Origin: Agrypnia vestita
Taxonomy: Eukaryota > Arthropoda > Insecta > Trichoptera > Phryganeidae
NCBI GenBank assembly: GCA_016648135.1
Contig: JADDOH010010250.1
Location: 1 to 64,000 of the forward strand
Reading direction: 5' to 3'
Length of the DNA stretch: 64,000 bases
In this document: positions 10,001 through 20,475 of the stretch, piece by piece
How positions within the stretch are numbered: the first letter of the stretch is position 1
How the letters are laid out: each line of letters begins with the position of its first letter
Position numbers and translations under genes: made by a program
The notes under the pieces: model-generated
Database searches by the model: none
Told to the model about the DNA's origin: nothing
Seen by the model: the letters and a program-made list of their open reading frames with translations, nothing else

Positions 10001-13000
10001 CAAGGATAATGCCCGTACTCTCTCATGTAGAGATATCTCAGAAACTTCTTTTGGACTTTCTCCACCATAAGAGAGTACTTGCCCTCATGTGGCCCCCAGA
10101 TCATCGAGCCACTCTCGAGTCTACTCTTGTAGTAGTAGAGTAATGTAGTACTACAATGTAATGTAGTACTACATTACATTGAAGTGCACACTACACACGT
10201 TTTGAAGTGAGAAATAACTACAAACTAGAAACGCTAAAGTTATTGAAAGTATATACTTCAAATAGTACACTTCATTTCAAAGCGAACACTATCGAAAGTA
10301 TAAGAAACATACTTTAAATAGTGCATTTTTTACGTGAAATTTTTGGGAAGTTGATGTAGCTAAGAAGAAATCTCTGGAAACTGTAACAACCCCCCCCCCA
10401 TGGTTTGAAAAATTTTGGGACCGAACGAAGAAATTTTTGGGAAGTTGATGTAGCTAAACGAAGAAATATCTTTAGGTCGCCAAATGTTACTCCGGAGAAA
10501 ATATCGCCATTTATCTTAAATATTTTTCTCGTTGACCTTTTTTTCTTTTCTTTTTAGCTCGCCAAATTTTTATTTGGGAAAAAAATGATCACTTCACTAG
10601 TACTACAATTTTGTAGTACAATTACTTCATTTCAATACTTCACTTCATTAATATTACAATTACTTCATTACTTCACTTCATTTACTTCACTTCATTTCGT
10701 AGTACTACAATTACTTCATGTAGTTTTTACTACAATTGTAGTCTTCAAACTGGTGAACGTGTGTGTGTTGTAGTCTTCATTTTGAAATGTAGTTTTTCCC
10801 TTCGCTAGTGGTGAGTATTTCGAGTTTCTTTTCTCGCTTTCCAGACTTTAGTGAATCTAAGAGCGAATATAAGCATGTAGGTAGACAAATATTATAAACA
10901 ACGGTTTTGAAACATCAATAATAATTTTAAAAGTATTTTTGAGTGTCTTTAATTTCCGTCTCCGAGGTTTCATCGCACTTAAATAAAAAAAATAATAGAA
11001 GTCTCATTACCAGCGGTGACATCTATTTACTGCTTCATGAGAATGGCAAATTTCAACCGTAGATGGCAATAGTGTAGGTTTGTATTGAATAAAATAAGCG
11101 AGGTACATTAACACCATATACGCAGCTTACCAAATTTTGTAGATGTGGTTGTCGATCATTCGTTACATTCTGTAAAGTGATCATTTAAGCCAGTCAATGA
11201 CAGATCTTAAGCCCTGTAAACGTCCAATATCTACTTTCCCATATAAATAGCTTAGTCTCTGTAAGATACCTATTGATTTATTTTAAAAGTCTCGGAGACA
11301 CGTTTACCAAATGTAATAAAAAAGTTTTTGAAAGGAAAATTCCTTCGAAAAATATGTGAGTCAGTGAAAACAATCAAACAGAACAGTGACGTAGTCTCAG
11401 CAATTCAGAATAAAATGATTTTTTATGAAATCCTCATTTAAGGGGTAACAAAGGAAAGGCGCAATATCTAAAAAAATGAAAAATGTTTTAATATTAAAAG
11501 TTTTGAATGTACCTATAGTCACTGAGGATAACTAATTTAGAATGTACTGGATTCCATATTTTTTAGGAAATCACTACTAAAAGTAGAGATTAATATCCTC
11601 ATATTCACTTCAAATAATCAAACAGCAAATATATATTTCATGACAAAATGGCCGCCGACAAAAAAAAGTAGGAGTTGACGTCAATTTTAATCTGAAAAAA
11701 TTCAATTATGAACACAGAAAAAGCAACAATGTCCACTATTTGGTAGCAAAAGAAGTAATATCCTTATTTAAAAGTTAAATATTTATTTATATCCGTATGT
11801 AAAAGGAAAACTGACATGGCAATTTTTTATAAAAACTTATTGCAATTTTTATAGATTTCAGAGAAATTTCCTTGAGTAGTGGCATTTTTTTAAAATATTT
11901 ATCTCAGGAACACCTTAGTGGGATATTGCTGCCTTTGCTTTTATGCCCCTCATTTGTTGGTGCGATATGTTGGCAAAATACGTAGTCCAAAGGGGACTCT
12001 CGCCTCGTGATCCAAAGGTTGCAGGTTCGAATCTCACTCCAGACAAGCAAGTTAGTTTTATTTTCATTTTAGCTTAATTTTAAAATAGTAAAAATATTGA
12101 TGTGACACGAATTCCGTGTTCGCATCTCTATTTAAAAAAAAATGGATGGCTACCTCTTAACAGGCCCAGATTATGAAGGAGTAACAGTATGATCTGGCTC
12201 CTATGTCCTTGTCACTGAATGGATTGAGCCCAAGACAGAGGCGCTGCATATCAGGCGAAGATAGTCAATGGGCCGAGGTACAAGAAGCAATTAATATTAG
12301 GGCCATATATTGTCACGAGATGCTATAGGCAGAAGAATGACACGTAATCAAGGATTTTACAGCACTTTACATATTTGAAAAGTTAATTGGAAACTTCTAC
12401 AAAGATCTCGAAAAAACTTATAGATTCTGGAACTGCGACATTCGCCTATAGGCAACTGCACAATCAGTGCGTCATTGTTGACGTTTGACAAGTGCGACAT
12501 AGAAACGCGAAATAACCAGCGATAAAAGCAGTGTGACCAACGCGTGTAAACCAAGTGACAGACATCGGACAAAGTACCTACTTGTGAAAATTGAGCGGAA
12601 TATTCTCGAAAGTGATTGACGCGCTATAAATAACATAATTTATTTATTTTATTTTGGAGAAAATTAACAGCAAAACAACAATCTTAAAAATATGAAATAA
12701 TGGTTTTTAAAATTATGCCAATTGCAAATTTTCCACTGAATATAATAATTTACTTTAACTTACTTTAATAGCGAGTGGATAGGGTGGAGGGGAATGTGGG
12801 ACGGGAGTAGAAGGGAAGATATAATGTACAAATTAGTTTGGTTGCGGTAGTGTAGATATTGTTTGTTTTATGTTTCTTATTGTTGAGTTGAAAATGTCAA
12901 TGTGGTGATTGTTTGTGTTAAATGAATTTGTGGTTTTTGTAATAGAAAGGGTTACACGGACAAGTGATAATAGAGATAATTAGTGCGAATTATTAATTCG

Positions 13001-16000
13001 ATAATAAGTGTGAAATACTCTACAAATATTTAGTGACTGAATTTAAGTGCTCTAATTAATTTCGTGTCCAGTGACTTAAAATGCGCAATAGATAAATGTT
13101 TAAATTTAATTTGAGTGTTTAATTTGCCATAATAAAGCATCCAATAATTTTGACATAAATACCATAGAATACCTACGTTTGATGGACAAATCTATATCTT
13201 CGGTGGTCCGTCGGTGTCAACTGTAGGAAGATGCTGTAGAGGATATTTTCTTCAAGTCCTGCTATCCTTACACGGACCGGGGGGAACATTCTCCTGCTTC
13301 GTATGAAAATACTAATGTTAGCATGAAATACATTCGTACGTCAGTATATTTCTTTATTTAAATTTTTTTATTATATATTGCTATGAAAAAATAGTGTTTT
13401 TATTTATTTATTGTTTTTATTAATTATCTATGGGAAAACTAACAGAAAATCTTATAATTTACATAGCACATATGATAGTACAAAGAGTAAGTTATGCCAA
13501 TTATGAACTAATGATAGTGATATGTGTAAAATGTGACAATATAAGGAGTATGATGCGAGAGTATTTTGTTAGATTGAACGATAGAGTAGAGAATGATGAA
13601 GAAGTAGAAGAACGAATAAAGAAAGTATCGCTGAGATTATTTGGCCATGTGGAATGAATGAGCGAAGAAAGAATGGTAAAGAAAAATTGTGAGGCGAGTG
13701 TTGAAGACAGCAGAAACAGAGAGCGTCCGCGGAAGACCTGACATGATCATATATATCAAATATTGGAGGATGGCTTTGAACTTCAACAACCGAAGAGCGT
13801 GCATGAGAAAATGTAAGTATTAAAGTGGACAAAGCAAAATTGGTGTACCAGGACAGAATAGTGTGGCGTTCTATTCTCTCTGCCTACCCCTCTGGGAAAC
13901 AGCGTGGTTGGTTAGTTAGTTAGTTAAACAATATAACAGTTTAAGAAAGAAGACAAATCATGGATGGACAACGATGTATTGTAACATCGCCCAAATGTCT
14001 CAAATTGTTTTTGTATAATAAAAATTACTACTTCTAAATGGTTTCTGCTTTTGTACTTTGATTTGGCTTGTAAATCCTCCTCCCATAATAGATCGAGCTA
14101 TTGAGTATAATGTAATAACATAATACTGTATAAATAAATAAATAAAATATAAAAAAACGTGCATTTTTGGTTACGAAATAAGTTGACGGGGGAGGGGAGG
14201 GTGAAGGGCAACGTATGATTAAGATAAAGGAAAGAAGTATGTGAATAGATGGGAAGGTAAATTGAGGGATCTAGTTTGGGTGCAGTTGTGAAATTGGCTT
14301 TCGTTTTATGTCTTGTAAATTTGAGTTTAAAATATTAGTGTGGTAATAATTTCAGTTAAATAAATTTGTGGATCTTTAGGTGAAGGAGTTCTGTTTAGAT
14401 TTGATCTTGCACAGAATAAGTGACCGTCTGTTGTTTCGATTTAGGATATGAAATATAGGGTCAAAGGATATAAGGAGTATCAACTATGCTGAGTGGGATT
14501 TTAAATATCATTACACTATTACATTAAGTATTATTTTATAATGCAAAAGATTATTGTTAAAAATTGTAGATAAATAATAAAATTAAAAATAATACAGTTA
14601 ATAAACCTAATATTTAAAAAAAAAATGTTATTTTTCTTTCTTAACTTTTAGTGAACTTAGTTTTGTAAAGTCACTAAAGTAAAATGTTATTTGTTATACT
14701 TTTTTCTTACTTTTAATGGACTGCTTTTAAACAGAACAAACACACGTTGTACGTATTATGCATGCAAATCGTCTTGTTTGTCAGTCGTCGTCACATCGTT
14801 TGGTATCATCTATAAATATTATATATGATTTACACTTTGTCCATAGATAAACCCTGTCAAATTTCAAAATATATGAGATGCAATTACCGAAACTTTAAAG
14901 TGTAATAACTATTTTAATACTTACTTGGCAGTCAATTCTATCTTATTTTGAAATCAAGACACACAACTATAGGTACCGTAGATACTTACTCTCGGATGGT
15001 CGGCTATGGAGCCCGTAATCTTCAATTTAGGCGAGTTAATCTAATTACGCTCTAATGAGACATTTCAGTGGTCAAGTATCGAACAAACAAGGAAGAACTC
15101 AGAAAAGAAGAAAAAGAAAAATATAAATAAATCTTTTCTATTCTCAAAATTATATTTTACGTTTCTTATTATTATAATCTTTGAGACTATTATGAACGAA
15201 AATTTAAATCTCTATTTTCACAAGTATTATACCGATCAATAAATACTTAATAATGTAAACATTACAAAGAATTAAGTTAAGTATGTCTGATAATGGGTAA
15301 CACTGAATGATTACAAATGTAATTGTATTCACAGTGTAATTATTAATCAAAATTTTGTTAACCCTGATTAGTTTGCAAGGTAAATAAAAAAAAATACTGC
15401 TAATAAAATAATAATAAAAGTTTTGTTAAAGACATACAATTTTACATAACTGATCTGTCTTGAAACACATAATACCTACCTTGAAGCTATTACAGTATAG
15501 CTGATTAATCAAACAAATATAATAATTAGACAAATGCCATGCAATATAAAACAAATAGAGCTGATATTATATATTCATGAAGATAACGCAATACAAAACC
15601 GATGATCATTAATTAGAAAAATATAATACAATAAAAAATTTAATTAAAAATAAGGATGCACCCTCACTACATATAAAAATAAAATAAAAATTAAAGTTAA
15701 TAATTATTATTATTCTAAATAATAAGACAAATATCATTTAAAAGGGGAAGAAAATAAAATTATGAAAAAGTACCTACTCGTATTTATGTAGTATCAGGCA
15801 TATGGGTTAGGTTAGATATTATGTACTGTGATTTCGCATTTTGTGGTGAACATAAATCAATTAAAACAAAACTAACATAACTTAAATTTCACTAACCTAC
15901 CGGACTTAGTTAAAATCATTTCAGTTCCGATTCTATGAAACTTGCTCCATAATTCTCTAGAGCAGAGTTCAACGCGAGCTTTTTCCCGCAAATAATGTAT

Positions 16001-16159
16001 TTTATTTGACAAGTTTAAATAAGTTTTGAAATTATCCTTATTATTATCCGTGCAATAATCTCCATTCTCGGCGCTATCCGAAGCAAATAATTTATTTTTG
16101 GTGTTTATCAAACAGTTTACAGAAAAAGCTTTCGCATTTTCGCTAATTTTATTATCCAT
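6640..16159 (-). CDS. T-box transcription factor, complete five-exon gene (complement of join 6640-7008, 7588-7726, 9302-9505, 13177-13293, 15897-16159)
   Basis: T-box proteins bind DNA as nuclear transcription factors during development. Five minus-strand exons with GT/AG borders and intron phases 2, 2, 2, 0 sum to 1092 bp, or 363 residues plus stop. The T-box spans about residues 61-258: LWSKFHRIGTEMILTKSGR (exon 1), RMFPPVRVRIAGL and RYRF (exon 2), HPASPAAGRHW and VSFDRLKLTN (exon 3), SMHRY and FPETAFIAVTAYQN (exons 3-4), ITKLKCSSNPFANGF (exon 5). All canonical blocks are present in order. Several invariant positions differ: the usual HPDSPATGAHW, HKYQPR and NPFAKGF are altered. The N-terminus (60 residues) and the C-terminus (about 105 residues, Asn/Pro/Lys-rich) match no family I recognise. 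ITKLK after AYQN, and overall spacing, suggest the Dorsocross/Tbx6 group, but subfamily is inference. The ATG at 16159 is the first Met of the exon 1 frame; a further 5' non-coding exon is possible. Confidence 0.88.
7588..7726 (-). CDS. T-box gene exon 4
   Basis: The acceptor is TAATTTTTAAG and the donor is CGTGAG before GTATGG. The exon is 139 bp (1 + 46 codons), starting in the split arginine and reading YIAQIHVMISD and later FTFPETAFIAVTAYQNRE. The last block is among the most conserved of the T-box. A second AG at the GCGCAG further inside was considered, but only 7726 keeps the phase with exon 3. Confidence 0.88.
7771..7950. repeat. Interspersed repeat, copy 2 (lacks the tRNA-like middle)
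   Basis: It shares with 5385-5639 the GTCTGTCTGTC edge, a TAACGTCCGTAATTTCG-type block, GGCCGGAGATGG, and the end TTTTTGACGGGTTACA. The roughly 80-bp tRNA-like part is absent, with the two flanks joined at GAGATGG-AGCATCAAAA. It lies in T-box intron 3. Confidence 0.5.
8225..8400 (+). repeat. tRNA-derived SINE (family A), copy 1
   Basis: A B-box-like GTGGTTTGAGTCCC is followed by a tail ending GTGACACGTATTCCGTGTTC and GCATCTCT, then an A-rich stretch. The same tail follows a tRNA-like head at 11970-12135 and occurs inverted at 31439-31565. A hairpin at 8192-8237 (arms AGACCACCAA / TTGGTGGTCT) overlaps its start. Confidence 0.5.
8548..9045. mobile_element. Fold-back (long inverted repeat) element in T-box intron 3
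   Basis: About 500 bp that is almost one palindrome. The ends are CAGGGGTACCAGAGCTAGCA and the inverse of TGCTAGCTCTGGTACACCCTG, with TA close to each side (8546-8547, 9048-9049). Arms of about 240 bp match with few differences around a centre near 8797. There is no coding capacity, so it is a non-autonomous element, perhaps moved by a Tc1/mariner-type transposase. Confidence 0.75.
9302..9505 (-). CDS. T-box gene exon 3 (GC-rich)
   Basis: The acceptor is TATTTTTGCAG and the donor is CACAG before GTGATG. The exon is 204 bp (1 + 67 codons + 2). It encodes GRW, then an Ala/Pro/Ser-rich stretch, then HPASPAAGRHW, VSFDRLKLTN and LLSMH. It is strikingly GC-rich and CpG-rich beside the very AT-rich introns. 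The Ala/Pro/Ser stretch replaces the short linker normally found between the GEW-like and HPDSP-like motifs. Confidence 0.87.
9670..10130 (-). pseudogene. Non-LTR retrotransposon C-terminal fragment in T-box intron 2
   Basis: About 150 uninterrupted codons (from around 10130 to 9670) follow the pattern of the region after the reverse transcriptase in jockey/R1-like LINEs: SGSMIWGPHEGKY, then VQKKFLRYLYMREYG, then SLETRRNVYLI and NPEIMQSIGLYVP. There is no reverse transcriptase and no start, so this is a truncated copy. The clade is not certain. Confidence 0.65.
10135..10800. mobile_element. Fold-back-like element with ACTACA-rich inverted ends
   Basis: Left end (ACTACATTACATTGAAGTGC, then ACACTACACACG) and right end (CGTGTGTGTGTTGTAGTCTTC) are imperfect inverted copies of about 40 bp. 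The interior holds many ACTTCATT/ACTACAATT motifs and a direct duplication of AAATTTTTGGGAAGTTGATG at about 10338 and 10432. It has no coding capacity. Confidence 0.4.
11970..12135 (+). repeat. tRNA-derived SINE (family A), copy 2
   Basis: The B box GGTTCGAATCTC at about 12026 follows CTCGTGATCCAAAGGTTGCA. The tail GTGACACGAATTCCGTGTTC then GCATCTCT ends in an A-run. It lies in T-box intron 2. Confidence 0.6.
12640..12965. repeat. Diverged dispersed repeat, copies here, at 14165-14395 and (part) at 46262-46380
   Basis: The block GTGGATAGGGTGGAGGGGAA through TTAAATGAATTTGTGG corresponds piece by piece to GGGGGAGGGGAGGGTGAAGG through TTAAATAAATTTGTGG at 14165-14395, about 1.4 kb away. The left flank (TTTTCCACTGAATATAATAATT and TTTACTTTAACTTA) recurs near 46320-46360. 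Confidence 0.4.
13177..13293 (-). CDS. T-box gene exon 2
   Basis: The acceptor is ACGAAGCAG; the exon starts with the base completing arginine, then RMFPPVRVRIAGL, and ends RYRFVHQ before GTAGGT. It is 117 bp (1 + 38 codons + 2), matching the phases of both neighbours. The RMFP block and the later RYRF are standard T-box positions. It is too short to stand out as an open reading frame and was found by scanning for the missing block. Confidence 0.85.
13500..13925 (+). pseudogene. LINE C-terminal tail with (TTAG)n 3' end, copy 1
   Basis: Read in more than one frame, this encodes the common LINE tail: RIKKVSLRLFGHVE, SEERMVKK, then DRIVWRSILSAYPSGKQ. It stops at a short (GTTA)n run (GGTTAGTTAGTTAGTTA), the likely 3' end of the element. 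Copy 2 is at 24003-24357 on the other strand and has the same terminus. It lies in T-box intron 1. Confidence 0.6.
15897..16159 (-). CDS. T-box gene exon 1 (start codon and T-box beginning)
   Basis: The exon holds 87 codons plus two bases of an arginine codon. The donor is GGTAG before GTTAGT. It ends with RELWSKFHRIGTEMILTKSG, the hallmark start of the T-box. The first 60 residues are Asn/Lys/Asp-rich and unassigned. An alternative donor four bases earlier would break the phase with exon 2, so 15897 is preferred. Confidence 0.87.
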
Positions 16160-17394
16160 TATATTTTTATAAATATTTAGTTCAACACTAATTTATAGGT
16201 TTATATAATTTGTGCGATCTTTAATCACAAGAATAATAGTATTATATAGATTTAGTAAGTAATAAAAATGACCCGAAATGGTCCGCAGCGTCCAGACCGC
16301 ATGTCCAGACAGCACCGAACTAACTAAAATATTTGTCGATTGAGCTCGTCCTCACTTTAATTAAAGTATTTTGTTTTGTTTTCTTCTTCCGATGTACGTC
16401 GTATGGTTCAACTGGATTGAAAAGAAGTTCTAATTAAGTAGATACCTGAATTCGAAACGGTAAACAATCAATTCAGTAAAAAATGCATTTTGTGGCTATT
16501 GGCTAATATATTAAATGTAAAATATATTATACGTGTATTTGAAAAACATATTTTCATTCATAATTATTTATTTTAAGCCTAAATCTATTTTGTATTTTGA
16601 TTATTTTTCTTCTTTAGTGATCTCAAATGTGCATCTTTTTGAATATATGATATTTATGGGAAAAAATTATACAGTCTATTCTGATTGACTGGGCCAGCAG
16701 TTGATTGGGACAGTTGCTTATTTGAACCAAGTCTTAACATAAGCAAAATAATAGAAATTTACATCGCTTGTTTTTGAGATGATTAAGTTCTGTGGGGAAA
16801 GTAAATTTAAGATTTAATAATGTATTAAAAAATATACATTATTTTGTAATCACAAGACAATATTATCAAAAGTTTGTTCTTTGCAGAATGCAGTGGATAC
16901 CAGCTCTTACATTACGTTTTTTTTAAACTTGTTCATAAGATATCGTATATGTGGTAGACATTGTACGAGTAGGCGTGGCACCGGCGATTGTACTTGTTAA
17001 TGTTATTAATTCTAAGCCTCCAAAATCAGACTAAGATGACGACTGTATGATGATGAGTAATGATGAATATCCACTTGTGCCAATGACACAGACACAGAGA
17101 GATGCAAACGCCAAAAGGTTATTTTTGCATTTGCATCTCTCAGTATAATTTTCATAGTACAAGCTGATCCTTTATGTATAGGAATCATTATTTTCTTTCA
17201 TCACTCTTATCTTCTGTTTTGCGGGCATTGCCAATATTTACCAATGTGCTTTAATACCATCTTCTCCATAGACCTAAGAACATCTTTCATTCAGAGTTAA
17301 TGTAGGCACCATCTGTATCTGCCCCCTAGTAAAATAATGTATGGTATTGTTTCCAGCTTTCTAAAGTAATTTTTTTCTATATTGGTTTCTATAT

Positions 17395-17560
17395 TCCTCT
17401 CGGTCCAATGGGTATAATACTGACTTTTCATATTGGTGGTCCTGGGTTCTGTTCCCGGTGAGATCACAATGAATTTGTGTAATTTTCTCAAGCCTGGATG
17501 TTTTTTGATCGTCGGGCCTCGTAGCCTCTAGAAGCGTCCAGTATTAAAAATATAAATATG
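17395..17560 (+). repeat. tRNA-derived SINE (family B), copy 1
   Basis: A tRNA-like head ends in CCTGGGTTCTGTTCCCGGTG and is followed by TTTGTGTAATTTTCTCAAGCCT. The same arrangement occurs at 29362-29520, and a related head at 29930-30010. Confidence 0.5.
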
Positions 17561-18219
17561 AGATAGTGGGTCGGAAGCATTTTTCATTACTATTACAATA
17601 TTTTGGGAAAATGAAAAACGATCGCAATGTTTAGATTTTGTCCTGTTCCAAAAATTTATTTTAAAACTCAATATATTATTGAATATCTGAAGTTGATATC
17701 CTTTTTTGTTGAACGCTTATAAAAGATCGCACATAACGATACCACTTATCCAATGTTAGGGGTTATTGAACAGGAAATTAACTTTGCTGCTTAACAAAAT
17801 AACCCCTATCAATAAAATCGAATTTCATGCATCAAATTATTAAAAATACATACATTGTGAATATTTAATGAAAAAGGGTAAAATATTCATTATTACAGAA
17901 ATTGCGGAGTAGTAAAAAGAATGATGATATGATCACACCAAAGTTAATCCCGGCTGTACAATTATACAGTACAAGAATGCTTGAAATTTTTGTTTTTTAG
18001 CGACTTACCTCACAATACCGATCCGTGTATTGATTATGAGGTAAGTCGCTACCAACTGTGATAAGTGTAGCAGAATATGAGAGTGCATATTATATATAAT
18101 TGATTTTTTATTTAAACTTGGTCAAGAAATAATATTTGATGTTTTATATTTTTCGTGTATCCATGGACATGCTCCGTAAGATATACGTAAACTTGCTAGT
18201 GAAACCAGAATGTGGCGGA

Positions 18220-18250
18220 CAAGATTAAATTTGGCGGCCCTGAAAAGGGC
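18220..18250 (-). promoter_or_regulatory. Histone-type mRNA 3' stem-loop without a histone gene
   Basis: The minus strand reads GCCCTTTTCAGGGC, with a five-pair stem and TTTC loop, close to the replication-dependent histone 3' stem-loop (GGCYCTTTTCAGRGCC). The outermost pair is mismatched. No histone reading frame lies upstream on the minus strand, so this may be a stranded gene end, part of a repeat, or chance. Confidence 0.35.
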
Positions 18251-19261
18251 TCTTCACAAACCTACCGAGAGGGAGCCGGTAGCCTTAAAAAAGTCAAACG
18301 GTTGTTTTTTAAAAAAATTGAATATTATCTATATTTAAATTAGAGAGAATTGTGAGCGCGAGCGCGCGGAGGGGCACGAATAAATAAAACACTTTGGGTG
18401 TGCCCAGCGCGTTCGACGCCATGTATTGATAAAATTATTAATATAACTTTTGGTTATTTTTATATTTAAAAATATTTCGAATTTTTGCAGCCAGGCTCAC
18501 CATAGAGACCAAATTAGACAAAAATATTGTACAAGCTTGGCGAGACTGGCATTTTGGTGAATTATCTTGCCATAGAAGGTCCTGCGGGACATATTTTCGA
18601 TATAAACTGATAAAAATATAAAATATGTATTAGAATAATATGTCAAAACCGAGGAAATGGTTATAAAACCTATATAATTGAATTTTTAAAGGCGGAACCG
18701 CAGCTCACAGAGCAGCGACTCGAATTATGAGTAGTGATCCCGTCGACAGGCAGAGGTCGGCGGCGTCGGTTTCCGAAATGCCGACCTCTGACTGGTTGTC
18801 GCCGACACACCTGAGCATGCGGGCCCTGTTGAATTAAATGATATAAATCTAGAGATGCGTTTTCGTTTGAGAATCTGCAACATCAGCACCATCAGGTTGA
18901 TCTGACCTAGGACGGTGAAATCACCCCCTATTTTGCGTTTTCCCGTAAGGAACAGCATTTTTTTTTTCAGAATTTATTTATTTATTTTTGATACTATATA
19001 TATTTTGATATATTACATACACGCTTATGCCAAACTGCACAGCAGTTTTACGGCATGGTTGTCTTCAATATTGTTTGAACATCTAATATATAATCAATAT
19101 CTGCTAATGAGATTGAGTTTGCTAATGCATTATTTTGTTTAAATAATATTATCATAGACTAGATTACTTGCGCAGCTTCGCACGCGTAGATTTTTAGTAA
19201 CTTTATGGCGTCATATATACCATAAATATATAAACCACCAATCTAGGCCACACACACATAA

Positions 19262-19576
19262 GTGTGGCAAGAATGCCGCGTAAACAAATCAAGGTATAGC
19301 AGGGTACACGAGTATATACAGGTCGTTGTACCGTCAGTAATCCACAACACAGATAGATTTCAAGAAAGTTCTTTAGTCGCAAAACATATATAAATGAGCC
19401 AACGCTCGCTCTATACGGGCTTGTCAGTCTCTCAGCGACCCCCGGCACAGGCCGGGGGCTCTAGTCCATAATCTATCACTGTCTTTTTAATCGTACCTAT
19501 GTATAACATATAATTGTTCTATCGAGCGAATAAAATCATTTAACATTTCAAGACTTGTCAGAATTCCCGTCGCAGG
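19262..19576 (+). repeat. Possible solo LTR
   Basis: The block starts TGTGGCAAGAATGCCGCG, contains a TATATAAATGAG box near 19389 followed by TCAGTCTCTC, has AATAAAAT near 19528, and can be ended at CCCGTCGCA near 19575. This is the layout of a retrotransposon LTR with promoter and polyadenylation signal. I could not find a matching partner LTR or a clear target duplication. Confidence 0.3.
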
Positions 19577-20475
19577 ACTTCAGATACAAAAAGCAGCTTC
19601 TCCAGATACACCACACACACACACCATCATCCAAACCCCCAAATTTTTAGTCATATTTTATCAATTTGTGTATTAACCTTAAAGTATAGGTATGTCGTCA
19701 TGGATTTTTTATAGAACTTTTTGAGTTATGTAACTTATCTATAGAAAGTATTTAAATATCTTTTACCGTTAAGGTAGCATTTGTAAAAAACGCACGCTCG
19801 AAAAATTTTTCGTCTACTTTAGTTGTAAAATAGGTCTCCACGAAAAGCTCATTTATTTTAACCAGATAATATATAGCTTATATCCACCCTGAAAGTCCAT
19901 TCTAAATATTGGTGAAAAAATTTTTGAAATCGGATGAGATCAAACTTACGTAGAGAGTAACTCGGAAGCTTTATGTGTGTAATTCATGCAAATTATTAAA
20001 TTATTCTATTTGTTTTCCTTTAATTGAATTTCACTAATATTTTTTGAACATTTAATTTTATCAAAATTTTATGAATATTTTATGAATTTTAAGAAAAATT
20101 TCATTCATAATTATAAATTACTAAAAAGAAGAGATTATAATACAATGTAAAATTTAAATTCTAAAACTGTGCCATGTGTGGGTATAGTTTGCATTCTAAC
20201 TATGACAAACTTCTGTTGCATTTTGGTCAATGCTCACTGCATCACTGCACTGAGTAGTTCGGAATGAATGCTATAAATTTGCGACGAATCATCCGTGAAA
20301 TTTAAATTATCCTTATTATTTATTATGCAGAAAGCAATTGGCTATCGCCGTAGCTGCTTCTGGGCCCTGCGGAAGACTAAGAGTGTATATGTTTTAGTGT
20401 ATAGTATATATATGTAGCACGGAAAATCTTACTCTATATTCATATCTACTGTAAATCCAATTTTCGCGTACACAT

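Larger units (their letters stand above)
16160..20467. other. Repeat-bearing intergenic region upstream of the T-box gene
   Basis: The part next to 16160 may hold the T-box promoter, but no core element is clear. Further right are a SINE (17395-17560), a histone-type stem-loop (18220-18250), a GC-rich piece with a hairpin at 18740-18795 (AGAGGTCGGC / GCCGACCTCT), and an LTR-like block (19262-19576). I see no host exon. Confidence 0.45.

Noticed and set aside
14940..15060. Minus-strand peptide PKLKITGS with a GTAAGT donor, looking like a T-box exon
   Set aside because: Its phases fit neither exon 1 nor exon 3, and the real exon 2 with RMFPPVRV at 13177-13293 fits both.
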